Source: Azospirillaceae bacterium (GTDB lineage Bacteria; Pseudomonadota; Alphaproteobacteria; Azospirillales; Azospirillaceae). Taken from it: a stretch of 37,345 bases of DNA. Every line of letters starts with the position of its first letter. Positions within the stretch are counted from its first letter, which is position 1. The stretch is from the NCBI GenBank assembly GCA_028277115.1, contig JANQHG010000074.1, positions 1 through 37,345 on the forward strand, written 5' to 3'. Under the pieces are notes generated by a model, which worked only from the letters and a program-made list of their open reading frames with translations, did not search any database and had not been told where the DNA came from. Position numbers and translations under genes: made by a program. Shown one piece after another: positions 16,137-24,018 of this stretch.

Positions 16137-16200
16137 TCGGGGTCCAGGGGCCGCGCCCCTGGTCGGGGGGTTCAAAGGGGGGCGGACAGCCCCCCTTTGC
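16137..16200 (-). repeat. GC-rich palindromic repeat, copy A (nqrF-apbE spacer)
   Basis: Two hairpins in tandem: CCAGGGGC (16144-16151) with GCCCCTGG (16155-16162), and AAAGGGGGGC (16174-16183) with GCCCCCCTTT (16189-16198). The first matches, in reverse orientation, the CCAGGGG...CCCCTGGACCCC part of the other copies. Only three T follow, so it may attenuate rather than terminate, letting some transcription continue into apbE and nqrM. Confidence 0.75.
16174..16198 (+). terminator. Possible intrinsic terminator or attenuator after nqrF
   Basis: A 10-bp perfect stem with a 5-base loop (GGACA), ending in TTT. It is strong by pairing but lacks a long T-tract. It lies inside the nqr cluster, ahead of the maturation genes apbE and nqrM. 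Confidence 0.4.
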
Positions 16201-16229
16201 CGTTGCCACCAGGCGTTGAGGTTCTTGTG

Positions 16230-17243
16230 ATGCGCTATTCTTGCCTCTTGGCCCTTTTCTTGATCACCGCCTGCGACGGTGCGCCGACGCGGACCGAAAC
16301 GTTGCTTGACGGCCAGACCATGGGCACGACCTGGTTGGTCCGCGCGATCAACCTCCCCGAGGCGGTCTCGCCCGACGACTTGCGATCGCGGATCGAGGCC
16401 CGCCTGGCCGCGATCAATGCCGCGATGTCGACCTGGGATCCCGGGTCGGAGATTTCGCGGTTCAACCGCTCGGCGACCACCGAGTGGGTCGAGATTTCCC
16501 CTGACTTCCATCGTGTGATTGCGGCGGCGCTGTCGCTGTACGGTTTGAGCGACGGCCGCTTCGACGTGACGTTGGCGCCGTTGATCGAGCTTTGGGGCTT
16601 CGGCCGCGGGGCAGAGCGGGCGGCCCCGCCCGACGACGGCGAGATTGCCGCGGTGTTGGACCGGATCGGGTCGGATCGGGTTGCGCTGGCCGAGGCGCCG
16701 CCGCGCCTGCGCAAAGCGGCGGGCGAGATCACGGTCAACCTGTCGGCGATCGCCAAGGGCTATGGCGTCGATGCGGTGGCCGCGGTGGTGTCGGAGGCCG
16801 GCGCGACCGACTGGCTGGTCGAGATCGGCGGCGAGGTTCGGGTCGAGGGGCGCAACATCGACGGGGCGCCGTGGCGGGTTGCGATCGAGCTACCGGATGC
16901 GGCCGGTCGCGCGGTCGAGCGGGTGGTTGAGCTGACCTCGGGCGCGATTGCCAGTTCAGGCGACTATCGCAATTATTTCGAGGTCGACGGCAAGCGGTTT
17001 TCGCATTTGCTCGACCCCGCGACCGGTCGCCCGATCGACCATCGGTTGGCGGCGGTCAGCGTGCACGCCGACACCGCGATGTGGGCCGACGGGGTTGCGA
17101 CCGCGTTGATGGTGTTGGGCGACCAGCGAGGTCAGGTGCTGGCCGAGCGGGAAGGTTGGTCGGCGCTGTTCCTGGTCCGGGCGCGTGACGGCGACGGTTT
17201 CGTCGCGCAGACCGTCGGCGAGATGTTCGCTCAAGCGCCGTGA
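16230..17243 (+). CDS. apbE: FAD:protein FMN transferase (flavinyltransferase)
   Basis: 337 residues starting at ATG 16230 with GAGG upstream. The N terminus is a lipoprotein signal with lipobox LITAC (Cys about 15), so it is anchored in the periplasm. ApbE motifs are MGTTWLVRA, AMSTWDPGSEISRFN, DGRFDVTLAPLIELWGFG, INLS-like VNLSAIAKGYGVDAVA, LVEIGGEVRVEG, SSGDYRNYF, HLLDPATGRP and the Mg-binding DTAMWADGVATALMV. In this family the enzyme splits FAD and attaches FMN to the Thr of SGAT motifs; here the obvious targets are NqrB and NqrC. nqrM follows within 25 bases. Confidence 0.94.
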   Translation: MRYSCLLALFLITACDGAPTRTETLLDGQTMGTTWLVRAINLPEAVSPDDLRSRIEARLAAINAAMSTWDPGSEISRFNRSATTEWVEISPDFHRVIAAALSLYGLSDGRFDVTLAPLIELWGFGRGAERAAPPDDGEIAAVLDRIGSDRVALAEAPPRLRKAAGEITVNLSAIAKGYGVDAVAAVVSEAGATDWLVEIGGEVRVEGRNIDGAPWRVAIELPDAAGRAVERVVELTSGAIASSGDYRNYFEVDGKRFSHLLDPATGRPIDHRLAAVSVHADTAMWADGVATALMVLGDQRGQVLAEREGWSALFLVRARDGDGFVAQTVGEMFAQAP

Positions 17244-17266
17244 GCGTTGCGGTCGGGGGAGCTGGC

Positions 17267-17488
17267 ATGGAGATCGTCTTCATCGTGTTTCCGGTGCTGT
17301 GTCTGGTGGTTGCCGGCATGGCGGTCGGGGTGATCTTTTCCAACCGGCGGATTGCCGGCAGCTGCGGCGGCCTTAACCTGGTGCCGGGGTTGGACGCCTG
17401 TCCGGTGTGCGGGCGTGACGCCGCCGAGGTTGCGGACGGCGGGGCGTGCGGCAACGACGGCGATCCGGGGGCACGGGACCGACGGTGA
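17267..17488 (+). CDS. nqrM: NqrM, Na+-NQR assembly (iron delivery) factor
   Basis: 73 residues from ATG 17267, preceded by GGGGGAG; a GTG at 17240 overlapping the apbE stop is the alternative. One membrane helix (about 2-24) precedes the NqrM signature: a Cys in IAGSCGGLN and the CPVCGRD pair, then an extra Gly/Asp-rich tail with one more Cys. NqrM (formerly DUF539) is needed for insertion of iron between NqrD and NqrE. Its linkage to apbE and nqrA-F makes the call firm. Its stop overlaps the next start in a GTGA arrangement. Confidence 0.9.
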   Translation: MEIVFIVFPVLCLVVAGMAVGVIFSNRRIAGSCGGLNLVPGLDACPVCGRDAAEVADGGACGNDGDPGARDRR

Positions 17489-18399
17489 CACCCGCGGAGC
17501 CGGCGCGGCCATGGGGTGGCATTGCGCTGGTGGTGGTCGCAGCCTCGGCGTTTGCGGTCCAGGATGCGCTGATCAAGCAGTTGGGCGCGCGGTTCGATCT
17601 GGCGCAGATCGTGTTTCTGCGCTCGGCCTTGCTGGTGGCGATCCTGGTCGGGTTGCGGGCGTCCGCGCTCGGGCGGGGGTGGCGGTTGGTGGCGCGGCGG
17701 CGGCCGGTGCTGGCGTTGCTGCGCTCGCTGGCCAACGCGGCCGAATGGTTGTTCGTCTATCTCGGGCTTCGCCATCTGGCACTGGGGGAGGCGACCGCGT
17801 TGTTTTATGTCGGACCGTTGTTCGTCACCGCGCTGGCGGCACCGGTGCTGGGCGAGGCAGTCGGGTGGCGGCGTTGGCTTGCGGTGGTGGCCGGGTTCGT
17901 CGGGGTTGCGATCATGGTCGGGCCGACGATCGGCACGGCGCGGTTCGCGGCGGCGGTCTTTATCCTGGGCGCTGCGTTGATGTGGGCGGCGACGACGCTG
18001 TTGACCGGGCTGATCGGGCCGGATGAGGCGCCGGCGACGCTGTTGGCCGAGGGCGCATTGGTGTTCTTGGTGTTGAGCGCGCTCGGGCTGCCGTGGGTGT
18101 GGCAGACGCCGGCGCCGCTTTCACTTGCGATGATGTTGGGGCTCGGGCTGATCGGCGGGTTTGGCCAGCTGGCTGATATTGCGGCCTATCGGTCGTGGGC
18201 GGCGTCGCTGCTGGCGCCGTTCGAATACACGGCGCTGATCTTTGCGATGCTGCTCGATCGAGCGGTGTGGGGTGTGGTGCCGACGCCGGGGATGCTGGTC
18301 GGAGCAGTGGTGATCGCCGCGAGCGGTCTTTATACGCTGCATCGCGAGGCGCGGCGCGGCGCAGGGCGGCGATCGCTGTCGGCACAGTCGCGGTTCTGA
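17485..18399 (+). CDS. EamA/DMT-superfamily transporter
   Basis: 304 residues from GTG 17485, overlapping the nqrM stop (GTGA), so translation is coupled. Ten membrane segments are expected in two EamA repeats. The first starts with IALVVVAASAFAVQDALIKQLGARFD and includes LALGEATALFYVGPLFVTALAAPVLGE. The second includes AYRSWAASLLAPFEYTALIFAMLLDRAVWG. It is an inner-membrane drug/metabolite-type permease; the substrate cannot be told from sequence. Linkage to nqrM is probably positional, though a Na+-related role is possible. It is followed directly by repeat copy B. Confidence 0.87.
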   Translation: MTPAEPARPWGGIALVVVAASAFAVQDALIKQLGARFDLAQIVFLRSALLVAILVGLRASALGRGWRLVARRRPVLALLRSLANAAEWLFVYLGLRHLALGEATALFYVGPLFVTALAAPVLGEAVGWRRWLAVVAGFVGVAIMVGPTIGTARFAAAVFILGAALMWAATTLLTGLIGPDEAPATLLAEGALVFLVLSALGLPWVWQTPAPLSLAMMLGLGLIGGFGQLADIAAYRSWAASLLAPFEYTALIFAMLLDRAVWGVVPTPGMLVGAVVIAASGLYTLHREARRGAGRRSLSAQSRF

Positions 18400-18407
18400 A
18401 ACGCCGC

Positions 18408-18500
18408 ATGCGGCCTTGCGGCCGTTGTCAGGGGCGCTGCCCCCGACACCCCCGCCAGGGGGCGCGCCCCCCTGGACCCCGACTACCTGGACCCCGGCTA
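18408..18500 (+). repeat. GC-rich palindromic repeat, copy B
   Basis: Begins nine bases after the EamA stop. The order is GCGGCCTTGCGGCCG, then the AGGGGC-GCT-GCCCCC-type hairpin, CGACACCCC, then CCAGGGGGCGCGCCCCCCTGG followed by ACCCC. Bases 18408-18455 are identical over 48 bp to 23946-23993 in copy D. It could stop transcription at the end of the nqr-EamA operon. Confidence 0.8.
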
Positions 18501-18589
18501 AGGGCCCGTCAGCAAACAAGCGAATCGGAGTTGGGTTTGGCCTATTTGGAAAGCGATACTCGGCGCAGGCGCCGCGTCTTGACGAGCGG

Positions 18590-18750
18590 GGGGATCGGAT
18601 GTCGCCGCTGCGCTGGACCTGCAAAAACCTATGCCAATTGTGGCGCGTGAGCTGCTGGAAATGGGCCACCAGATCAGCCATACCGTGGTCGGCGAGCTAT
18701 TGAGGTCGCTGAAACTCAGTCTTCAGGCCAATCGCAAGACCCGCATGGGC
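18590..18750 (+). pseudogene. ISAzo13-family transposase remnant
   Basis: About 50 residues of an ISAzo13-type DDE transposase can be read in two frames. SPLRWTCKNLCQL is read from 18602, then ARELLEMGHQISHTVVGEL and LQANRKTRMG in the next frame up to about 18750. A one-base deletion (or two-base insertion) near 18640 separates them. Known members carry the same order: SPLRWTCKSLRKLA, GH.VSHTTV.ELL, then LQANRKT. No IS ends, catalytic residues or direct repeats remain. Its second frame runs uninterrupted into the glycosyltransferase that follows. Confidence 0.75.
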
Positions 18751-19908
18751 AACCGACACCGGCTCTCCGGTTCGTTCGACCTGGTGGTCATCACCAGCGC
18801 GGCCCTGCCCTGGCGCACCGGGCCCGCGCTGATCGGGCTGTGGCACGCGTGCGGGCTCGCGCGGCCGGGACGCCGGGTCGCGTTCGGCTTTCCTTGGCTG
18901 ACGCCCGCAGACCAGGAAAGGCTGTGGGGCCGGCCGCGGTTCGCCACACCCGATGAGCAGATCGAGTGGATGGCCGAGGAGGCACGGCGCCTCGGCTGCC
19001 CGGGCCAGCCGGAAATGTTCTGGTACCGCGCCCGGTTCTCGGCGTCGTTTCGCAGCGTCATTCCCAACGAGGACGCGATGGCCGTGATGCCCGAAACCCG
19101 GATCCTGGTCCTCGAAGAACCCGAGCATCTGTGCTGGCACCCGGGGATCCGGCGGCGGTCGCGCATCCGCGCCGAGTTCGTGATCGGTATCATCATGACC
19201 AATTACCCGTACTACGTGCGGCACGCCCGGTTGCCGGGCGCTGCGATCCTGGCCTGGATGGTCGAACGCTTCCATGCGCTGGTGATCCGCACCCGCACGG
19301 ATCTCGCGGTGCCGATTTCCCTGGTCGTGCCGATGCCGAACCTGCGCCATCCGGTGCGCCACGCCATGGTCACCGGTGCGCTGCCCGCCTACGCCACGGT
19401 CCCGCCGGTCGGTCCAGACACCATGGGCGTGTATTTCCTTGGCCGGCTGGTCTGGGAAAAAGGCGTGCGCACCGTCATCGAGACCGCGCAGCGGATGAAC
19501 CTTGCGATCGATCTCCTGGGCGACGGACCGGACCGGCCCGCCATGGAGGCGCTGGCGCAGACGATCGGCGCGCCGGTCCGGTTCCTCGGCCCGACCGCCA
19601 GCCCCTGGACCGAGCTCGCGCCCTATCGGGTCTTCTTCAATCCTTCGTTGAGCGAGACCCTGTGCACGACCATCATCGAAGCCCTGGTTGCCGGGCGCCA
19701 CGTGGTCGTGCCGGTGTGCGAGGCCAACCGTCCGTTTCTGGACTACCCCAACGTCCACGCCTATCACGATGCCGATGGGGCCGTGATTGCGCTTGGGCGG
19801 GCTTTGGCGACCGTGCCGGTGGCACCGGATGCCGCGCGCCAGGAGCTCACATGGCCGGCTGCGTGCCGGCGGTTGGCGGCGCTGTGGGGTGAGGAAGTCG
19901 CCTTTTGA
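18745..19908 (+). CDS. DGD1-like (digalactosyldiacylglycerol synthase-type) glycosyltransferase, family GT4
   Basis: 387 residues from ATG 18745; the frame is open back to ATG 18631 through the transposase remnant, so the true start is uncertain and the native N terminus may have been replaced. The order of motifs follows plant/cyanobacterial DGD1: FDLVVITSAALPWRTGPA (11-28), FGFPWLTPADQE, ATPDEQIEWM, LVLEEPEHLCWH (121-132), a TNYPYYVRH stretch, YFLGRLVWEKG (230-240), LLGDGPD, and FFNPSLSETLCTTIIEAL (297-314) with the retaining GT-B EX7E-like region. By family it would add a hexose to a glycosyl-diacylglycerol at the membrane. Sugar and acceptor are not determined. A general GT4 role is the fallback. 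Confidence 0.72.
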   Translation: MGNRHRLSGSFDLVVITSAALPWRTGPALIGLWHACGLARPGRRVAFGFPWLTPADQERLWGRPRFATPDEQIEWMAEEARRLGCPGQPEMFWYRARFSASFRSVIPNEDAMAVMPETRILVLEEPEHLCWHPGIRRRSRIRAEFVIGIIMTNYPYYVRHARLPGAAILAWMVERFHALVIRTRTDLAVPISLVVPMPNLRHPVRHAMVTGALPAYATVPPVGPDTMGVYFLGRLVWEKGVRTVIETAQRMNLAIDLLGDGPDRPAMEALAQTIGAPVRFLGPTASPWTELAPYRVFFNPSLSETLCTTIIEALVAGRHVVVPVCEANRPFLDYPNVHAYHDADGAVIALGRALATVPVAPDAARQELTWPAACRRLAALWGEEVAF

Positions 19909-19931
19909 CGGAGCGCGACGCCGGCTGCGAA

Positions 19932-20012
19932 GGTTTGGGGGCGAAGCCCCCATGGTCAGGGGGGTTCACCCCCCCGACACCCCCCGACCAGGGGGGGTGC
20001 CCCCTGGACCCC
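19932..20012 (+). repeat. GC-rich palindromic repeat, copy C
   Basis: Starts 24 bases after the glycosyltransferase stop. The first hairpin is TGGGGGC-GAA-GCCCCCA (19936-19952). Then TCAGGGGGG/CCCCCCGACACCCC, and CCAGGGGG...CCCCCTGGACCCC close the unit. It has the same orientation as copies B, D and E. Confidence 0.8.
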
Positions 20013-20174
20013 GCTGAGGGGTGGAGGGCAAGGGGGACGGGCTTGCCCGAACGGCCGAAGGCGGATCCGGTGCCGCTGGCGAGTTGACAACTCACGGTCC
20101 GCATGGTCCAACCCGATCGAGGCATCCGCCAAGCCCAATACCGGCACCGTGCCTCGGATCGAGAGGTTCCCTTC

Positions 20175-20885
20175 GTGGCAACCCCGGATCAGAGAACGGT
20201 CCTCATTGTCGGCGCCTCTTCGAGCATCGGCGAAGCGGTCGCACAAGCCTTCCTCGACCGCGGCTATCTGGTGCTCGCCACCCACCGCCGCGACCCGGTC
20301 GCCCTCAACCACCCGAACCTGCGTCACGCCTGTCTGGACCTGGTGGACCCGTCAAGCCTGGATCGGTTCGCCGACCAAGAGGTGATTTGGATCAGCCCGA
20401 TCCACGACGTCGTCCTTCTGGCCGGCCTGCTGCCGGGTCTGGCTCTCGAGGATTATGACGACACAATGATCGACCATGTGATCGCCGTCAATTTCACCGG
20501 GCCGGCAAAACTGATAAGGCGAATTCAGCCTCGCCTGAACAACCCTTCCCAGGTCCTGATGATGTCGTCGATCTCAGCGGAACGCGGCAGCTTCGATCCG
20601 ATCTATGCCGCCGGCAAGGGCGCCGTGATTTCCTTCGTGAAGTCCCTTGCCTGCTGGATGGCGCCGGCAACCCGCGCCAACGGGATCGCGCCGGGATTGA
20701 TCGAAGACACGACCATGTTCAATGAAATGGCAGCCGACCGACGCGACCTACACCGCCGCCAAACCCCGATGAAGCAACTGCTCCGGCCCGATCACCTCGG
20801 CCCCGTCATTGCCGATCTGTTCGAGCCCCATTGGAACCACCTCAACGGCGTCGTGGTGCGCTTGAACGGCGGCGCGTATGTCTAG
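20175..20885 (+). CDS. Short-chain dehydrogenase/reductase (SDR) family oxidoreductase
   Basis: 236 residues from GTG 20175, chosen because GAGAGG lies eight bases upstream; ATG 20103 is also in frame. The Rossmann N terminus TVLIVGASSSIGEAVAQAF has the glycine-rich NAD(P) motif. The catalytic pair appears as MMSSISAERG (Ser) and YAAGKGA (Tyr-x3-Lys), with VAVNFTGP-like VIAVNFTGPAKLI before it. The C terminus GVVVRLNGGAYV is typical. The substrate is unknown. It overlaps the next gene by eight bases (shared TATGTCTAG), so the two act as a unit, possibly oxidising and reducing the same sugar or polyol. Co-occurrence with a glycosyltransferase suggests carbohydrate or glycolipid modification, but that is inference. 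Confidence 0.85.
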   Translation: MATPDQRTVLIVGASSSIGEAVAQAFLDRGYLVLATHRRDPVALNHPNLRHACLDLVDPSSLDRFADQEVIWISPIHDVVLLAGLLPGLALEDYDDTMIDHVIAVNFTGPAKLIRRIQPRLNNPSQVLMMSSISAERGSFDPIYAAGKGAVISFVKSLACWMAPATRANGIAPGLIEDTTMFNEMAADRRDLHRRQTPMKQLLRPDHLGPVIADLFEPHWNHLNGVVVRLNGGAYV

Positions 20886-21978
20886 TTCAACCAAGCCGCG
20901 CGTGGGCGTCGTCGGCTGCGGCGCCTTCGGCGCCCTGGTTGCACTGCGCCTGAACCGTGCCGGATATCCGACGATCGTGTTCGAACGTCACCATAAGATC
21001 CTGAACGGCGCGTCCTACAACAACCAGAACCGACTTCACCTCGGGTTCCATTACCCCCGGGACATCGAGACCGCACGGCAGTGCATCAGAGGTTTCGAAC
21101 GCTTTCGGTCCGAATTTGCCGATTGCATTCTCGAAAACTTCCCGAATGCCTACTTCATAGCAGAGGCCGGGTCTTTGGTCAGCCCCGATGAATACCTGGC
21201 GTTTTGCTCTGCGTGCGGGCTTTCCTATGATTTGATCGATCATACCGACTTCGACATCGATGTTCGGGGCGTTGCCCTTGGTCTTTTGACCGATGAGGTC
21301 ATCTACGACTGCAAGGTCCTTAGCTCTCTGATCCAAACCCGGCTCGCCCGAGCCGGGATCGAAATCCTCACCGACCATGAGGTGACCCGGATTGAGCGCA
21401 AGGCAACCGCCTTTCACCTGAAATGCGCCGACGGTAAGATCTTCGAACTTGATGCCATCGTCAACTGCAGTTATGCTGATATCAATCGCCTGACTGCGAT
21501 GCTGGGCTTCGATATTGCACCAAGACAGTATGAGTATACGGTCACACCGATCATCCGTTGGCGCGACCGCCCGCTCGGCATGACGATCATAGATGGTCCG
21601 TTCTGTACCGTGCTCCCGCATGGAAAAACCGGGAACTTCCTGCTCTACCACGTCGACCATGCGGTGATTTCCAGATACACCAGACCTTTGCTTGATCCGA
21701 GCTGGCTGGCGTCGGACGGCCGCCCATCGCATCGAGTTGATCTTGAGGCGGTTTTCGAGCGCGCGCGCGCAGCCGCGACCGAGTTCATCCCAAGTCTGGC
21801 CGATGCGACCTTGGTCGGTTTTCTTCAAGGTCCCCGCATGGTCCTGCCGAACGCGGATGATACCGACCGACGGCCGTCCATGGTTCGTCATTATGGCGAC
21901 AACTACATCACGGTCTTTTCCGGCAAGATCAACCACTGCGTGTGGGTTGGCGACGAAGTCGTGTCGTTGCTATCCTGA
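20878..21978 (+). CDS. FAD-dependent oxidoreductase (DAO family)
   Basis: 366 residues. The N terminus VGVVGCGAFGALVALRLNRAGYPTIVFE is an FAD-binding Rossmann motif ending in the ribose-binding Glu. SYNNQNRLHLGFHYPRD resembles the flavin-contacting stretch in FAD oxidoreductases of surface-polysaccharide clusters. The C terminus YGDNYITVFSGKINHCVW closes the FAD domain. No signal peptide, so cytosolic. Base composition is less GC-biased than the nqr genes, which may mean recent acquisition. It is translationally coupled to the SDR upstream and ends in a short tandem repeat. The substrate is unknown; an amino acid or glycerol-type oxidase of this superfamily cannot be excluded. Confidence 0.8.
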   Translation: MSSSTKPRVGVVGCGAFGALVALRLNRAGYPTIVFERHHKILNGASYNNQNRLHLGFHYPRDIETARQCIRGFERFRSEFADCILENFPNAYFIAEAGSLVSPDEYLAFCSACGLSYDLIDHTDFDIDVRGVALGLLTDEVIYDCKVLSSLIQTRLARAGIEILTDHEVTRIERKATAFHLKCADGKIFELDAIVNCSYADINRLTAMLGFDIAPRQYEYTVTPIIRWRDRPLGMTIIDGPFCTVLPHGKTGNFLLYHVDHAVISRYTRPLLDPSWLASDGRPSHRVDLEAVFERARAAATEFIPSLADATLVGFLQGPRMVLPNADDTDRRPSMVRHYGDNYITVFSGKINHCVWVGDEVVSLLS

Positions 21979-22018
21979 CCCCCTGACCCCCTGACCCGTG
22001 ACCCGTGACCCGTGACCC
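21975..22018 (+). repeat. Short tandem repeat spanning the FAD oxidoreductase stop codon
   Basis: The pattern is two CTGACCCC units, one CTGACCC, then three GTGACCC units. The first unit supplies the TGA stop (21976-21978). Unit length is 7-8 bases, so unit gain or loss would not affect the protein. Confidence 0.8.
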
Positions 22019-22096
22019 TCTTGGCAAGACCGGACCGGGATCATCGATTGGCCCCTCACCTCCACCGGTGCGGGGCCGTACCCGGAAACTTCGCGT

Positions 22097-23838
22097 CTAC
22101 CAAACACTCGTGACGGCCTTTGGCCGACCCACCAAGGCGGGCGCGCCGGACAGGGTCTGTTCGCCGATGTAGCGGTCGAGACGCCCCCGCGCCCGTTCCC
22201 GGCGAAGTTGCAACTCGAGCCCGTAGGCATAAATCAGAAGTGCCGCGGTGGCGATGACGCTCGCCGTGTTCCGGGCGAAGCAGCGTAGCGCATGCCGAAC
22301 CGGCGGTTCGACCTGCCACCCAGGACGGCGTGACAGACGATCCCTCACCCGCAGCGCACCGCTTTCGATCGGGTGCAGGTCCTCAAACCGGGACGCCGTT
22401 ATGGTGCACACGAAACTGTTGCGGATTTCGGCCATCGGCAGGCCGTAGTACAGGCCCCGAGCAATCACCGTTCTCAAATGGGCCAGAGTATAATACATCC
22501 GCCAGGTTTTCCTGTAGATATCGTTCAATTCCTGGCGCGACATCAAAGGGTGATCGGTTACGGCATGGCCCGAATCATAATTATTCAGGTCGGTGTCGAT
22601 CTCCCCCCCTCGGCCAGCAGGCGCCGATGGTCTTCCGACCCTGGATGGGGGGTCAACACGAAAAACTCCGGGATGTCGATCGGGATGACCTCCTGGATAT
22701 GGCGAATGTCCTCGGCGATCCGGTCTGGCGTGTCGTTGGGAAAGCCGACAATGATCCCAGCCAGCACAACGATCCCGGCCCGCTTCCAGGCAAGGATCGT
22801 GTCGCGCATCTGGTGCACCTTGTTCTGACCTTTGCCGGCGGCCGCCAGATTGTCCGCCCTGACCGACTCCATGCCGATGATCACGCGCTTGACCCCGGCG
22901 TCCCGGCAGGCCTCGACGAAGCCAGGCACCCGCGTCGCCAGCGCGTCGGTCTGAATGAGGGCGTCCCAGTCGATCTTCAACTCCCGGTGCAGTCGCCCCA
23001 TGATCTCGGTGATGTCCCGCCAGATCGGGCTTCGGGAGAAGTTATCGTCGGTGATGATGATCGTGCGGCCGCCAACCGCCGCACAGTCCCGCAAATAGGC
23101 TTCGATGGCGGCCGGAGAGCGATGGCGCATCGCCTGGCCATGAACGTTGATGATCGAGCAGAAACTACACCAGAAGGGACAGCCCCGCCCAATCTCCATG
23201 CAGTAGGAACGTCCGACCGAACGGGCTGCCAAGCCGGGGTCGATGATCTGCGGCGGTGCCTCGGTCAGATCCGCCCGGTCCGAAAGGACATTGTAGAGCG
23301 GTTTGACCGATCCCGTCATGATATCGTTCAACAGAGCGTCGACGCCGCACTCCAACTCGCCCGCGTACAGGCTGACGCCGGCTTCGCGCGCGCCGCGGAA
23401 CGCCGGCGCCCAATCCGGCACCATCGCGACCGACCCGCTGACGTGAAAGCCGCCGATGATCGTGGGGTATCCTTTTGCCGTGAACGGTCGGGCGATGTCC
23501 AGCGCGCGCGGGAACTGGCTGGTCTGGACACCCACCAGCAGGACGGCCGCGACATCGAACCCGGCAAGCCAGCGCTCGAGCTTCGCCGGCCGCACGACTT
23601 CCGAGATCTCGTCGATCAGGCGGGTCTCCAGTCGGACATCGGGTCCAAGTGCGCCGCGCTTTCCGGCGTCGACAACCACGCCGGCGACCACGCTGAGGAC
23701 GTTCGCCTGCATGTACGACCGCCACCATTGGATAACATAGCCGTCGTCGTCATACCGCGAGGGCTTGATCAGCAAGAGGCCGACGCTTTTGGGTCGAGTG
23801 TCCGGAGCCCGGTCGTGCAGTGTTTGCGAAGTGGCCAT
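22097..23838 (-). pseudogene. B12-binding-type radical SAM protein, frameshifted in a G7 tract
   Basis: From ATG 23838 (GGGGGA upstream; 23880 is an alternative) the protein has a cobalamin-binding-like Rossmann domain with GGFHVSG (129-135). The radical SAM cluster motif CxxxCxxC follows at Cys220, Cys224 and Cys227 (GRGCPFWCSFCSIINVHG). TDDNFSR, FIQTD-like LIQTDAL, IGMESV and IVGFPNDTP are also present. The frame breaks at G7 (plus strand 22603-22609), giving a stop soon after. One added G restores a reading through DTDLNNYDSGHAVTDHPLMS, equal in length to the paralog at 24309, and joins the C-terminal part (22546-22097). Function unknown; the C-terminal piece contains a helical membrane-like segment. 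Confidence 0.82.
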
Positions 23839-23897
23839 TGGTTCCCCCGAGATGGATGCCTTTTCTTGTCGCACGGTCACCGCGCGGCCGTGGTCTT

Positions 23898-23925
23898 ATC
23901 CTGATAGACTGATCCTGATAGACTG
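23898..23925. repeat. 14-bp perfect tandem duplication
   Basis: ATCCTGATAGACTG occurs twice without a gap (23898-23911 and 23912-23925), about 60 bp upstream of the frameshifted radical SAM gene. It may be a replication slippage product or a doubled binding site. Confidence 0.9.
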
Positions 23926-23945
23926 AGCGTTGCCGCTGGCGCCGG

Positions 23946-24018
23946 ATGCGGCCTTGCGGCCGTTGTCAGGGGCGCTGCCCCCGACACCCCCGCAAGGGAG
24001 GCACCCCCCTTGACCCCT
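23946..24018 (+). repeat. GC-rich palindromic repeat, copy D
   Basis: The first 48 bases are identical to copy B (18408-18455). It then reads CAAGGGAGGCACCCCCCTTGACCCC, a variant of the second hairpin. Unlike most copies it lies upstream of both neighbouring genes, so it is not acting as an end-of-operon signal here. Confidence 0.8.

Noticed and set aside
22056-22319. Small separate gene on the minus strand
   Set aside because: It lies in another frame over the C-terminal part of the frameshifted radical SAM gene and has no recognisable content.
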